This document shows, in pieces, positions 11,886 through 22,597 of a stretch of 64,000 nucleotides of DNA. The notes below the pieces were generated by a model. That model made no database searches. It worked only from the letters and a program-made list of their open reading frames with translations, and had not been told where the DNA came from. This stretch comes from Zymoseptoria tritici IPO323 (Eukaryota > Ascomycota > Dothideomycetes > Mycosphaerellales > Mycosphaerellaceae), in contig NC_018218.1 in NCBI RefSeq assembly GCF_000219625.1, forward strand, positions 4,278,001 to 4,342,000, in the 5' to 3' direction. The position numbers and the translations under genes were made by a program. Every line of letters starts with the position of its first letter. Position 1 is the first letter of the stretch.

Positions 11886-12247
11886 ATGCACTCATACACT
11901 TCCATCCTCGCAGCCGCCGCCATCTTCACCACCATGGCTTCTGCCGGCCAGATCTTCTTCGCCAGCGGTGGCGGCTGCGACGGTAGCGGCAGCGTTCAGA
12001 ACCCCGGGAGCGGAGGCGTGACATGCCGTCAATTGGGCGGCATTGGCAGCGCGAAAGCCCAGAGTGTCGATGACGGATGTAGCTGTGAGTATTCCTCCCG
12101 AGCGTTGTTGCAGTGGCGCGAAATCATTTGCTGATGGTTGATATAGTCACGGTCTACACGGACTCCAACTGCAGCAATAACCCGACCGCCGCTGGTCTTG
12201 GACAGTGCATCTCCGGAACGATGAATTCGTACAGCTACGATTGTTAG
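11886..12247 (+). CDS. Small secreted cysteine-rich protein (effector-like)
   Basis: Two exons (11886-12084 and 12147-12247) give 99 aa. The 62-nt intron has a GTGAGT donor and a TAG acceptor; splicing joins DDGCS to FTVYTDSNC and the frame runs to TAG. The N-terminus is a clear signal peptide (SILAAAAIFTTMASA). The mature part of about 80 aa is Gly/Ser-rich and holds six cysteines (GGGCD, VTCR, DGCS, DSNCS, GQCI and the C-terminal YDC), an even number compatible with three disulfides. No named domain is recognised. Small size, secretion and cysteines make it an effector-like or hydrolase-inhibitor-like candidate; the role is not known. Confidence 0.78.
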
Positions 12248-12467
12248 ATGATGAAAATGGACGATCGCTTCGATTGGATCGCACCTGTGTGAGACACCGG
12301 AGCACGATTCTCTGACAGATACAGGAGGCCTTTTTGCCGTGCTGAACGAACACACTCTTTTGAACTCGCATTGCTGCTAGGTCAGCTCTGCTCCATAGAA
12401 CGATAGCAGGAGTAGAATCTTTCTACCTGGTTCAAACTCGTCCGCCGATTACTTCCTTCCGCCCATC

Positions 12468-15400
12468 TCATGATTCCCACTGACAGCCGCAGCCGCCTGT
12501 GCCACCATCGATGCCCTTCCCCTCACCAGTGCCATCCCTTTTCGTCAATCCCGGCACCTGACCTGGATCGATCAAGTCCGCTCCTCTCTTCTCGTCAACC
12601 CACATCTTTCCGTCTTTCATTATCTTCCCCTCCTCGTCGATACCATAGCAATACACTCCTTTCCGCTTCTCCGATCCGCCGTGTCGGTCGAGGGTGACGG
12701 TGATGGGATACGAAGACGAAGACATGGCTTGATTCAGGGTACTAGAGGTCGTTCCAGAGGAGGCAATGGTAGCAGTCGAGTTGCCAGACAAGGTAGAAGA
12801 GCTCAGGCCGCGCCGAGTCCAGATCGCAACCTTGAACCTCGTTTGCGAGAAGGTACACACGCCCGAGGCTTCTTCCAGCGGAATGTTGGTCTTGATCGTT
12901 GTGCCGTTTGAAGAGCTCGAGGTGGCATTTGTGATGTATATGTACCGGTCGAAGTAGGTGTAGAAACCATAGTGCTCATCGGACTGGTTGCGGTTGTAGA
13001 GGCGGAGGGGCTGCGTTTGGACTAGAGGGTATAGGAGTTGAGGGAGAGGAGAGCCGTTGGGAAGGAGGGCGGGAGAGGGAATGCTGACCAGCATGAAGGT
13101 GGTTGTGGTTGCGCTGGATGCCGAAGATGGTCTGGAAGTAGGTGTCACGCTCGAGGTATCGATGGGCGACGATGTCGTAGGCGATGAGGACGCCGATGCA
13201 GAAGGCGAGCTAGTCCGGAACACAGAAGGGTACGGGTACTGGTAGCCCTCGTCCCTTTTCCTCAGACCTTGCACCTTCGAGCTGTTAAACGAGGCCGGGT
13301 CCAGCACAGAAATGTAGAATGGCGTCTCCTCGCCATCGTACGGTTGCATGGAGTTGTCCGTCGTTCTGCCGAGAAATTGTTGGTCTTCCGTGGATGGCGG
13401 CGCTGGCGACGGCTCGAACTCGGAGTCTGACCACAGACTCTTCCGCACGAGATGACCGACTGCCATCCTTTCTAGACTACGTGAGTTCAGAGAGGCAGTC
13501 TTGTTGCCGGGAAGAGTCCCATTCTGAAACTTGATCTCAATCTTGAAAGTTGGCGTGCTGGTATCGTCTTGCTCAGGCACAGCGCAGCTCCACAGCTGAG
13601 AGGGCGCGACGCAAGAACCTTGACTTTCGATGTTCCGTGTTTGCATTACATCGCTGACGCCGATCGTCAAAGCTGGGAAGCCGGTCAAGTTCATCCAGGA
13701 TGTCTCCGTAGTCACAATCGATCGTCGCCGCGGGATGAGGACAGCGAGAAGTACGATCAAGAGCACGAGAACGAGACCAAGTACTGCCGCTAAGTACCAT
13801 ATGTATCTGCGATACCATGATCGCTTTGGTTCCTTCTCCTCAACGCTTCGAATGGTGAGCTGACCGAAGAAGTCTGTTCCCAATATTGGTTTCTCTGACA
13901 ATGGTTTGGTGGGAGGATACAGCTCTTGCTGAGGTTCCGATATTCCGAGCCCATAAGAGTTTTCCCGCTGATGCGTGATATGTATCGATGTCTTCCTCGA
14001 AAGTAGAGTCGACCAGTCTCCTCGACGATCTTCCTGTTGAGCTTTCGTAGCAGCTGAAGCGGTTGGATTGGGCGTCGCCTCGATATTGACTCGTCTCTGC
14101 TCGCCGAACGATGATTGCGGACCCACGAACTGTCCCAAATGAGCATCCTGGACGACCGGAGTGGCGGACATAGGTGACATTACTGAAGCACCGGTGGTTT
14201 GAGTGAAGCTTCGTTCATTCTGCTTTTGCGGTAGGCTAGCACCTTTGAGTTCTGCTGGAGTTGGGGTGGTGAAGATAGCATTCTTGCACTGGAGCAGTGG
14301 CGTCTCTTCCTTCGCCTCTTTGCCGCCAGAAGGAGTATGATGTCCATCGCATGACTTGTTGCTCGAAGCTCTTTCAACATCACTGAAGCTACCCACGGTA
14401 TCTCTGAAGTGGGAAGATACGAACACACTGTGCGAAGGACTCCAGCCGCGCAAGCCGTCGTCCGGCGACTCGTGAATTTCGTTCGAACCAAGGAACACAC
14501 TAGGAAAGTGCCTGTTCGGATCGTAGTACGCCGCCGCCTCGCCCTGGCTGGGAATCCTGTATATGTCGAAGCCCGTCGACTCATGGTGAAGCGCTCCTGG
14601 TGCTGTCTCAGACCGGATCGGTAATGATCGATCAAGATCGTCGAATGTGCCGTATGAGCTCCTGGCCGGAGCTGAGCGTAGCTCGCCATCATCTGGCGCT
14701 CTGTTGGTGAAGATGACGCCTTCGTGAGAGGCGGCCATCGACATTTCGGCCACATCGGCAAGGACTGGGACGTGGTCGTCGCGCAACGATGGAGAGCGCT
14801 GGAAAAAGCCGCTAGTGGATCTGGCGGAGAAAGGCGATGTAATTATGTTCCACCAGCCTTTGCTTCGACGTGGAGTAGCAAGACCCGCGGAACGCGTGGA
14901 GGGATACCGTTGGAGACTATCGCTGAAGCCGCTGCCAGGAAGAGTGCGCGACGTCGAGGGTGGGTTGTCTTCCTCGAATGAGGTTGCCGCAGACCTTTTA
15001 GAGAAGTTTCGCGACAATGAGACGTCTCCGTGCCCAGTATTGATGGAAAGAGGCAATGGAGGGACTGGTGGTGCTCTGCTGCTGGCTGACTTCGGCATGC
15101 AATTCGTGTATCGCGAGTACACGCTCGAGGGAGGTCGGCGTTGCTGGCTATTCGAGGGAAACTGCTCCTCAGCTGGCGTGACGACAATGACTGGAGTCTC
15201 CTGGCCGTGTCCGAATCGAGTTTCATCCCGGCCGGAAGAGTGGATCGTCGATGGAGAGAAAAAGCTGATACCGATCGGAATGGCGCGGTCTGCTGGCGAG
15301 ACTTCCTGGGCGATGTCCAAAGGTGCAGGTCGAAGTCCCTTGACACGATCAGAAAGCGGTATCCTCAGAGCCTCATCGCTTTGCGTTGTCTCAAACACCC

Positions 15401-15698
15401 GAGCTGAGACGGGACCATTCATCGCGCTCTGCTGTACAGCACGGCGGCCAACAGACTGGATGATTGTGCGGCGGTTTGAGGCTTGAAGATCAACTTCTTT
15501 CGTCGCTTCATGCCCCGAGTCGAGAGCCTGCTTCCGTGCCTTGGATTCCTCGAAGCTGACGAAGCTTAGTTCGGGCATTCGCGACTCGGCCGAAAGCGTT
15601 ATCTCGTGGTTGCATCTTGTGTTTATCGTGAGTTTGCCGAATCGCTGCGAAGGCTTCTTACTCTGCGACTTTTTCCGTCTCGCGGTGAAAGCTTGCAT
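12468..15698 (-). CDS. Large single-pass membrane protein, disordered cytosolic half (unknown function)
   Basis: A single exon encodes 1076 aa. The first ~620 residues are Ser/Pro/Arg-rich and lack a signal peptide, as expected for a disordered cytosolic region. One strong transmembrane helix at about residues 632-655 (YLAAVLGLVLVLLIVLLAVL) is followed by basic residues. The C-terminal ~420 residues look extracytosolic, with N-glycosylation sequons, the block PTFKIEIKFQNGT, a Ser/Thr/Pro stretch (about residues 830-870) and a Cys/Gly end (GGCGCQWES). I recognise this architecture as conserved among filamentous ascomycetes but without a described function. It starts 963 bp from the divergent dehydrogenase gene at 16662. 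Confidence 0.8.
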   Translation of the reverse strand: MQAFTARRKKSQSKKPSQRFGKLTINTRCNHEITLSAESRMPELSFVSFEESKARKQALDSGHEATKEVDLQASNRRTIIQSVGRRAVQQSAMNGPVSARVFETTQSDEALRIPLSDRVKGLRPAPLDIAQEVSPADRAIPIGISFFSPSTIHSSGRDETRFGHGQETPVIVVTPAEEQFPSNSQQRRPPSSVYSRYTNCMPKSASSRAPPVPPLPLSINTGHGDVSLSRNFSKRSAATSFEEDNPPSTSRTLPGSGFSDSLQRYPSTRSAGLATPRRSKGWWNIITSPFSARSTSGFFQRSPSLRDDHVPVLADVAEMSMAASHEGVIFTNRAPDDGELRSAPARSSYGTFDDLDRSLPIRSETAPGALHHESTGFDIYRIPSQGEAAAYYDPNRHFPSVFLGSNEIHESPDDGLRGWSPSHSVFVSSHFRDTVGSFSDVERASSNKSCDGHHTPSGGKEAKEETPLLQCKNAIFTTPTPAELKGASLPQKQNERSFTQTTGASVMSPMSATPVVQDAHLGQFVGPQSSFGEQRRVNIEATPNPTASAATKAQQEDRRGDWSTLLSRKTSIHITHQRENSYGLGISEPQQELYPPTKPLSEKPILGTDFFGQLTIRSVEEKEPKRSWYRRYIWYLAAVLGLVLVLLIVLLAVLIPRRRSIVTTETSWMNLTGFPALTIGVSDVMQTRNIESQGSCVAPSQLWSCAVPEQDDTSTPTFKIEIKFQNGTLPGNKTASLNSRSLERMAVGHLVRKSLWSDSEFEPSPAPPSTEDQQFLGRTTDNSMQPYDGEETPFYISVLDPASFNSSKVQGLRKRDEGYQYPYPSVFRTSSPSASASSSPTTSSPIDTSSVTPTSRPSSASSATTTTFMLVSIPSPALLPNGSPLPQLLYPLVQTQPLRLYNRNQSDEHYGFYTYFDRYIYITNATSSSSNGTTIKTNIPLEEASGVCTFSQTRFKVAIWTRRGLSSSTLSGNSTATIASSGTTSSTLNQAMSSSSYPITVTLDRHGGSEKRKGVYCYGIDEEGKIMKDGKMWVDEKRGADLIDPGQVPGLTKRDGTGEGKGIDGGTGGCGCQWES

Positions 15699-16661
15699 GC
15701 TTCTCGTGGATGAAGAACCGGCTTCGAACGGTAGGGACGATTATGGCGCCGGCGCCAATGTATGATCGTAATTCTGGAAATGCCGTCGCTCGAGAAAAAC
15801 AAAATGCAACGCCCGTACCCAAGGAAACAGCTACCAGAAGAAAAGAAGCGCCTTCGAGGGCACAAAGGAAATGCTATGCAAGAGAATGAAGAGGAACAGA
15901 GAGTCGCATCCCGGACTACTTACAGGTAAGACGAAACCTGCATAGCGGTCTCATCGTGTTCTCGCAGTCGGGTTCACCATCCAGACATTCGCGTCTCAAG
16001 GAACAATGGAAATAGCAAGGTCGGTGCACGATGGGCCACGTTAGATTGAGCTTTTGCTGGAGCATCACGGCACCAATCGCCTTGATCCGGGCACGAGGCT
16101 GTAAGCGCTGGCTTTAGCCGCCGTATGGCGCTGGCTTGTTTTGCTGCTAAATGCGTTCGCAGTGGTTCCGGAGACAGCAGCATTGTACGACAAGACATGG
16201 ATAGGTGAGACGCGCCATGTGGGACCGTGAATGAGATAGAATGGCATTGTTGTTGATGGAGTGTTGTGAATGGAAGGGTCGAGAGTGAGATGTGGTTCTC
16301 GGAGCCAGCGGCTTGGCATGAACGCAGTAGAGAGCGACACGTCTCGTTCTGCCGGGGTCTTTTGTGTGACACGAACATGCTCGCTTCGTGCTGTCTAACA
16401 AGAGCAAGACTAACGGCGATAGTTTCGATGTCTCCCGCATTCGAAAGGTATGGTGTGAAGCAACGATGAAAGCTGTGCAGCTGATCGTCGCATCTTGATG
16501 TTGAGGGCTCGACTCGTTGCCCTCGGCTATAGTCCTACACGAAGACCAAGACCAGCCAGCTTGCCAGCTTGCTCGACGTGAAACTGCAAGAGGGCAGGTG
16601 GAATACATTACTTTCGATTGATTCTCTTCGTCTTTGCTTTACACAAGTTCTCAAGACGGCC
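15699..16661. other. Divergent intergenic region, no gene seen
   Basis: About 960 bp separate two divergent start codons. ORFs on the minus strand (up to 153 aa) overlap each other in several frames and lack domains. It is likely a shared bidirectional promoter. Confidence 0.4.
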
Positions 16662-17908
16662 ATGGCTACAACAGAATCTCGAGCGTGGACTTTCACCACT
16701 GGTGGCTATCCACAAGCCCTTAAGCTGTCGTCGGCCACGCCGCCCACAAAGGAACAAGTCAAACCCAAGCACGTCTTGGTCAAGATTAAAGCAGCTGGCT
16801 TGTCAGTCATCAAACCCTCAAGTCGATATCAACTTGTACTGATGACCCCAGAAATCCGGTCGACGTGCAAATCATGAACATGCCAATATGGAGCATTCCC
16901 ATCGGTCCCTTGACCGCCGAGAAGACTCTATGTTCCGACTTCTCCGGGACCGTCATCGCTGCAGGCGAAGGTGCCGACTTCGTCGAAGGCGACGAGATCT
17001 TCGGCGTGACATTGAAGCCCTTTGCTCCCTGCGGCGGCACCATGGCCGAAATAGCACACATCAATCTCGATAATGCCTGTGTTGTTAAGAAACCGCGAGA
17101 GATGACTTTCGTGCAAGCTGCTGGACTGGGATGCGTATTTTTGACGGCCAGGACATGTATCGAGCATTGCATTCCGTACGTCGAGCCAAATTCATCAAAG
17201 CGAGTCGTGGTATTGGGAGGCAGCTCATCCGCAGGCATGTATACGGTCTACCTGGCCAAGCAGAGAGGGTGGAAGGTGCTATCGACGTGTTCGGGGAAGA
17301 ATGCCGGCTGGGTTCAGAGTACTATGGGTCAGTCAAGGCAACCTGGCGTCCTATTCGAGATGTTGACTTGGAGACATACAGGCGCCGACGAAATCATCGA
17401 CTACACAATGTCCAGCGTCCCGGAAGGCGTGAAGAGATTCCAACCGGACGCTATCATGTCAGTGCGATTTAGGATGGAGCTTGAAAGGTATGTCGCTAAC
17501 GACACCGCAGTGACTGTGTAGGAGGGGTAGAGTGTCATGGTATCGCCAAACGATACGTGACGATCGTGGGAGACAAGACCTCACGACTGTCGATGGGCGG
17601 ATCAATGACTTACCTCTGGACACCATATCTGTACGTCTCTCACCCTCTCCGGGCTCAATACCGACGCCAGCTGACGAATGTCGTTCGTTAGATGGGTCCG
17701 TTGGGGTCTTGGTCGTCTCGGTCTGGGAGAAGTATACGACAACATCGTCTTGGAGCTCAAGAAAGAATGGCTTGAGGAGTCGAAGCGGCTTCCCGACGAC
17801 AAGCTTATCACGGACAGCACGTTTGCGTTTGAAGACGCGAGGTCGGCATATGAGAGGCTCAACACTGGTCGTGCGAGAGGAAAGGTGATTGTTGAAGTTT
17901 CGAAGTGA
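16662..17908 (+). CDS. Zinc-type alcohol dehydrogenase/enoyl reductase-like oxidoreductase (MDR superfamily)
   Basis: Five exons (16662-16801, 16852-17327, 17382-17457, 17511-17630, 17692-17908) give 342 aa with all four splice phases consistent. Splicing restores AGLNPVDVQ, the hallmark N-terminal motif of this medium-chain dehydrogenase/reductase group. The Rossmann nucleotide-binding loop is GGSSSAGM at about residues 168-175, followed by LAKQRGWKVLSTC. Further joined segments read GADEIIDY and DCVGGVECHG, both usual for the family. No structural-zinc cysteine cluster is evident, so a zinc-independent, NADPH-dependent quinone/enoyl reductase-like reaction is most likely. Similar proteins occur as trans-acting enoyl reductases beside polyketide synthases, but no such synthase is present here. 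Exact substrate unknown. Confidence 0.85.
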
Positions 17909-17991
17909 GGATGTTGCGGCAAGCATCCATTATGAAGTCATGCAAGTCAGAACTGTCCCATCGTCAATTGCCTCCCCAAGAGCTTTCTGCT

Positions 17992-19735
17992 TCATTTCGC
18001 GAGCAGGTACTCTTTCTGCAACAGCGTCTTAGCAACACCGTACAGCCCACTCATCGGCCAAACATTCCAAAACTGAGCACTCAGCCAAGCAGATAAGCCT
18101 TCCGGAGGAGCAGTCGCTTTGCTCAGGTCCACTCGGACCTTTTCGTAGACGCTTGGCAAGTAAGTGGCGTTGTACTTCTGTCGCAGTGCATCATACCACT
18201 TCCGATCGTAGATCGACCAGAACTCGTCCTCCGTGTAGAAAGCTTGAGCGTACAGCCACTTGATCCCTCCGAGCTGCGTGATCTTCTGCTCCAGCTCTCG
18301 GTTCTCTTCGATGAAGCGAGAGTAGTTGGTCGATCCAGGTCCCCAGACACCCACATTCACGAAACTGACCTTCTTGTCATCGTCGTATACGTCGCCGCCT
18401 AGCTTCGGGCGTAAGGACACCTCCTGTCCGCGTTTGAGCGGACATAGCCATAGTGGGTAGAATCCAAATTTTGAATCGACAAAATCGACAAAATTCTCCA
18501 CGCCACTCCTGGGTAATAGCAGATCCTGGATGATGTACTTGGAGGAGAATCCAGATGCGTGCAGTGCTTGGTACATCACTCGTGTGTGCATGAAGTAGTC
18601 CAAGGCCCATCGAGTGATGCGGTTGAGAGGAGTAACGAAGTATTGGAAAGCGTACTTGCCAGTCCAGAAAGCAGCCCTGTCGTATCGGAAGAGATAGTCT
18701 TGCAAAGTCGTGACTTCTGTGATGGTCCCATAACTTCGGCCAGTCGTACGATCGACGTGCATGTAAAACCACGGGTCCTGTGCCCTGCTGAACCGTTGAA
18801 GTCGCACGCTTGGTCTGACCTCGTTGGTGAGTCTGCCTGTGACAATGACCACTTTGTCTTTGCTGTATTGGATGCCATCGACGAAGTCGCTCGACGGATC
18901 GTTCGTGACAGTATCCATTTCGGTGAGAGCCTCGTTGATGCTGCTGACCGTGTGATATGTGATTTCAACGTACGGGCTTGCCTTGATCAATTGAAGCTCC
19001 AGCAGGGTCGTTACACCAAGAGTGCCGAATCCGCCGGCGGCGCCGTGAAACAAGTCTGCTCGCTCGTCCCGACTTGCTCTGACAACCTCGCCCGACGCAA
19101 GAACGATCTCGATCCAGTTTACGATACAATCTGGTGGCATGGTCAGCCATCGCTCGGATGAAAAGCGGATTCACAGATCGATCTGCCGGCAAGCTGAGCT
19201 GCAAGTCTTCTGCTGCCTTACCGAAGAATCCGTATTTGAAGCCACTGCTCTCGCCAGCTGTTCCAGAAAAGCCACCCCCTACAGTGATACCCGGAAACTC
19301 CATGATGACAGGACACACAACACCGTGAGGCAGGGTCGCTTCCACGAGCTCATCCATCGCCACATTAGGCTCTACGAGACAAGTCATCTTCTCCGTGTCG
19401 ATCTCCAAAACGTGGTTCAATTTCGAAGTGTCGACCATTTTCTTCGGATCGACCTTGCGCTGCTGCGTTGTATTTGTTGAGCCATGGTATAATCTGAAGG
19501 GCGTTTTCTGTTGGTAGAAATCTGCTATCGTGGACGATATCGTCGCCACGGCACGGTTGTGTTGGTCCTGCATAGGCTGCTTCGATTCGAGGGGTATGCG
19601 CGTAGAATGGCCTGCTGGGATGCGGGCTTCAATATCTTGCGGATTCGGATAGCAGATGTCTTTATTGTGCGAGCGACGCAGCTGCTTCATCAGAATCATC
19701 ACATTTTCGTCGACACGCGGCAGGAGGAGTTTCAT
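17992..19735 (-). CDS. FAD-linked oxidoreductase, delta(24)-sterol reductase-like
   Basis: Two exons (19735-19222 and 19130-17992) give 550 aa. The 91-nt intron has a GTAAGG donor and CAG acceptor, and splicing restores GFKYGFFDCIVNWIEIVL, typical of DHCR24-type flavoproteins. The FAD-binding PCMH-type domain includes FRLYHGSTNTT, CLVEPNVAMDELV and GVVCPVIMEFPGITVGGGFSG. The C-terminal half is the family's substrate domain (GGIKWLYAQAFYTEDEFW). The start is uncertain: homologs usually begin close to HNRAVATI, so the internal ATG at 19576 (497 aa) may be the true start, with the first 53 residues as an extension or 5' UTR. DHCR24 reduces sterol side-chain double bonds; filamentous fungi keep related proteins of unproven substrate. 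Confidence 0.85.
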
Positions 19736-20151
19736 CCGCTTCCTTCCGGAACACGTTGGTGAGTGAATCGCGGGGCCAATGGCGGAACGTCAATGCGTAT
19801 TTCAAAGACCCACTCTCCCTGGAGATATGTAAGTTCAACTTGCGCACGTTAGGCTCCCACTCCGTTTATTATTGATACATAGGTGATATCTGGGAGCCGT
19901 CGATCACAGGTTTCGATGACCTCGACGGCAAGCCAAGCACCGCAGTATGCATACCGCGGAACAGCATGCACGGTCGAAGGCCAGATGAGTTGCGAGAGAC
20001 ACAAAGGGCCACAGTACATTCCATTCTCGATGCGTGGAGATCCTCTGGTGTGTTCGGACTTTCGTGCGAGTTCGTCGTGCCTCAAATCTAGCCTTTGCTC
20101 CTGTTTATGATACACCACTGGTCGACCCCTTGTCCACGGTTCATTCATCAG
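19736..20151. other. Intergenic, no gene seen
   Basis: About 415 bp between two minus-strand genes (promoter side of the FAD enzyme, 3' side of RPN10). No supported feature. Confidence 0.35.
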
Positions 20152-21180
20152 CTATGCAGTATCCATGCGATCGTCGTCTTTCTTGTCATCCTTCTTTGCG
20201 TCTGCATCTTTGCTGCTGCTTGCATCGCCACTCTTATCCAGTAGAGGCTGCTTCTCGCTTGATTCTCCCTCGGCAGCTTCTGGCACGCTCTCGAGATTTG
20301 TCTTTCCCTCTGCCTCGTCTCTTGCCTTCTTCTCCCGCTCCTGTCGCTCGCGTTCCTCTTCCATACTCATCCGCAGTACGAGTGCCAACTCAGGGTCCAT
20401 GTTAGGATCCACGCCAAATTCGAAGTCTCCGCCTGCGCCGCCATCTCCGCCGGCGCCACCACCATTTGCTGTTGCGGCACCTCCTTCGCCTGCCAATATC
20501 GGGGAAGCCACGATCGTGTCGGATAGAAGGTTCGGGCCCGGTGGGATGATTTCAAGATGTGAGCCGTCGTTGGATTTGACAGCCTCGTTGAACGCGCGCA
20601 GCTTGTCGAGGTTCTCGTCCGAAAGATCACCGAAGGCGATGATGTCGATGCTGGTGTTGTTCTTCTTCATCCGCTTGGCAAGTTTGGTGAGGGTGCTTGA
20701 AGAGTCGGCGATGGGCGAGCAAATGAACACGATGATGCGTTGACGTTGGGATTTATTCTGGCGATGTTTGAGTGCGAGCTGTGATCATATATCAGTTTCA
20801 GCGTCGATTACTAGTCGGACAGATGCTGGAAGGCACGTACCGAGGCGATCATGATTCCCGTGTAAAGATGTGACTCGCCCTTGACCTTTGTTCGATGAAG
20901 TCCATCCAGTACTTGGCCAGGGTTTGTAGTGAGTGTTGTGAGCACCTGAGGACCGCTGCCGCCCATGCTCATGAGACCGACTGATGATTCTGGGTTTGCT
21001 TGTGTCTTCGAGTGGAAGATGAGGTTGGCTGCATCTACTTGTGCTTCCCATCGAGATGGTACGTAGTCTCCGTTCCGACTGCTCTCGCTGTTGTCGACAC
21101 TGTGAACTGATCAGCATATGCGAGCGCGCATCCGATCCACGTGAGGCGACATACACGATCATCGTCGCCTCGAGCCCCAT
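20152..21180 (-). CDS. RPN10: 26S proteasome regulatory subunit RPN10 (ubiquitin receptor)
   Basis: Three exons (21180-21155, 21099-20841, 20778-20152) give 303 aa. The first exon is only 26 nt; splicing yields MGLEATMIVVDNSESSRNGD, the very conserved RPN10 N-terminus. The VWA domain spans about residues 1-190 (SVGLMSMGG, ALKHRQNKSQRQRIIVF, FGDLSDENLDKL). A ubiquitin-interacting motif follows at about 222-240 (DPELALVLRMSMEEE), preceded by a Gly/Ala-rich linker. The tail is Lys/Asp/Glu-rich. The protein links lid and base of the 19S particle and captures polyubiquitinated substrates. It sits head-to-head with the Borealin-type gene, 392 bp between start codons. Confidence 0.95.
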
Positions 21181-21572
21181 CTTTGCTGTCCCGACAAGCG
21201 ATACGCAATGGCAGATGATTCAGGAGTGCCGTTTGATGGTGCACGAGGTCGTGTGGTGTTGTTCGGTGGAAGAGAGGCGCGGTGGTGATGATTGATGAAT
21301 GAATGAAGGGTGGTTGCTGGTTCGGAGCTCATGCAGCAAGCAGCTGCGGCTCTGCGGGCCGCCGAGCGTCATGTCAAAGCTTTTGGGGGTTCGTCGTCCA
21401 GATCAAAACAACACAGCAACACAAAATCCTTGACACCAACTTTGTAACGATCCCAAAGTAACACATACACACTTCAATACGGCATTGCGACACCAAGAAT
21501 ACTCGGAGAACATTATCACAGCCACCACAGATACCTCGCGCGGCTTATACGAAGTCGCAGAAAGATACTCCC
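21181..21572. other. Short divergent promoter region between RPN10 and the Borealin-type gene
   Basis: 392 bp between two divergent start codons, so both promoters must share it. I see no recognised proteasome-associated control element (GGTGGCAAA type) in a clear form. The stretch contains GGTGGTGATGATTG near 21282 and a GGTGGTTGCTGG segment near 21308, which are only loosely similar. Confidence 0.4.
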
Positions 21573-22597
21573 ATGGCTTCTTACGAGCAGATGCCGAGCA
21601 TGCCAGCCAACAACGATACGAATACGCCCGAACGAAGTCCCGCAAGACGACCTGCGGGTATCACTCAAGCTCAGAAGCAGGCATTGATTGACAACCTACA
21701 ACTCGAGTGTAGGTCGACCTCGACTGAACGCGACTGCGCAGTGACTGACGCGTCGCAGTGACTGAAAGGGCTCGCAAGCTCCGCGCGCAAACCGCATTGC
21801 AAGCTCAGGGTTTGAGAGCACGACTGGAAATGCGAGTGAATAGGATTCCACAAGGTCTGCGAAAGAGGAACATACAAGAGCTCGTGGACGAACACAATAC
21901 AACAGCCAAGCCTGCACCGCCAGCAGCCATGCCTATTGTCGCAAGAGCACAAGCCGCGCAAGCGCCTCAGTCTACACTCGCGAAGACCAAGCAGGCTTCC
22001 AAGCGCAAGAGGTACGGCCTGAAACGAAGTTTCTCAGCGCATCTGCTAATCCGCCGTAGTGAGGACATCTCGATGGACGAGGACAAGGAGAACGAACCGT
22101 CAGAAAATCCGAGAGAGCTCGCGAATCCGAAGAAGCGTACCAAGACTACAGCCGCGACTGCGAATTCGAAAGCCACGCGAACGATATCGCGAAAGCCAGG
22201 ACCGTCAGGCGTGCTGTCTCCGAAGTCTCATAACTCTCGCACTTTACCACACCCGCCGGCTCCGTTTAAGCCCTCGGCGTTGTCGCCAGAGAAGACGCAA
22301 CCGACACGGCCAACATCAGCTGCCCAGCATGCCGTTCCGAAGGCGACACGTGCTCCAAGCCGACAGACGAAACGAGCTGTCGCACCCCAGTCGCCAGACA
22401 ACGGACGAGTGAGTGAAGGAAGTGCGGCGAGTGCTGCAACGACGATAATGAGCAACGCGAAGACTGGCACTACCAAGAAAGCTGCGGTACCGAGGAAGGC
22501 GGCGACAGCAAAGGCTGCAACCGCGGGGCGGAAACCAGCCGTCCCTAAGCAAGAGCCGGTGGCATCGACGGGTCGGACGTTGAGAAAGAGGAATTGA
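21573..22597 (+). CDS. Borealin N-terminal domain protein (chromosomal passenger complex)
   Basis: Exons 21573-21708 and 21759-22597 give 324 aa. The 50-nt intron has a GTAGGT donor, and of two nearby CAG acceptors only the second keeps the frame open. The spliced N-terminal region reads ITQAQKQALIDNLQLE followed by LTERARKLRAQ, then RLEMRVNRIPQGLRKRNIQEL, the coiled Nbl1/Borealin_N module that binds INCENP and Survivin. The rest is basic, Pro/Ala/Lys-rich and disordered with KEN-like DKENE. A further possible intron at 22012-22059 (48 nt, GTACGG donor, GCTAAT branch, TAG acceptor) is in frame; if spliced, the protein is 308 aa and KRKSEDISMDEDKEN becomes continuous. Role: chromosome segregation and Aurora kinase targeting. 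Confidence 0.87.

Noticed and set aside
16662..19735. Secondary-metabolite cluster around the enoyl-reductase-like and FAD-linked genes
   Set aside because: No polyketide synthase, NRPS, terpene cyclase or pathway regulator lies nearby; neighbours are housekeeping genes such as RPN10.
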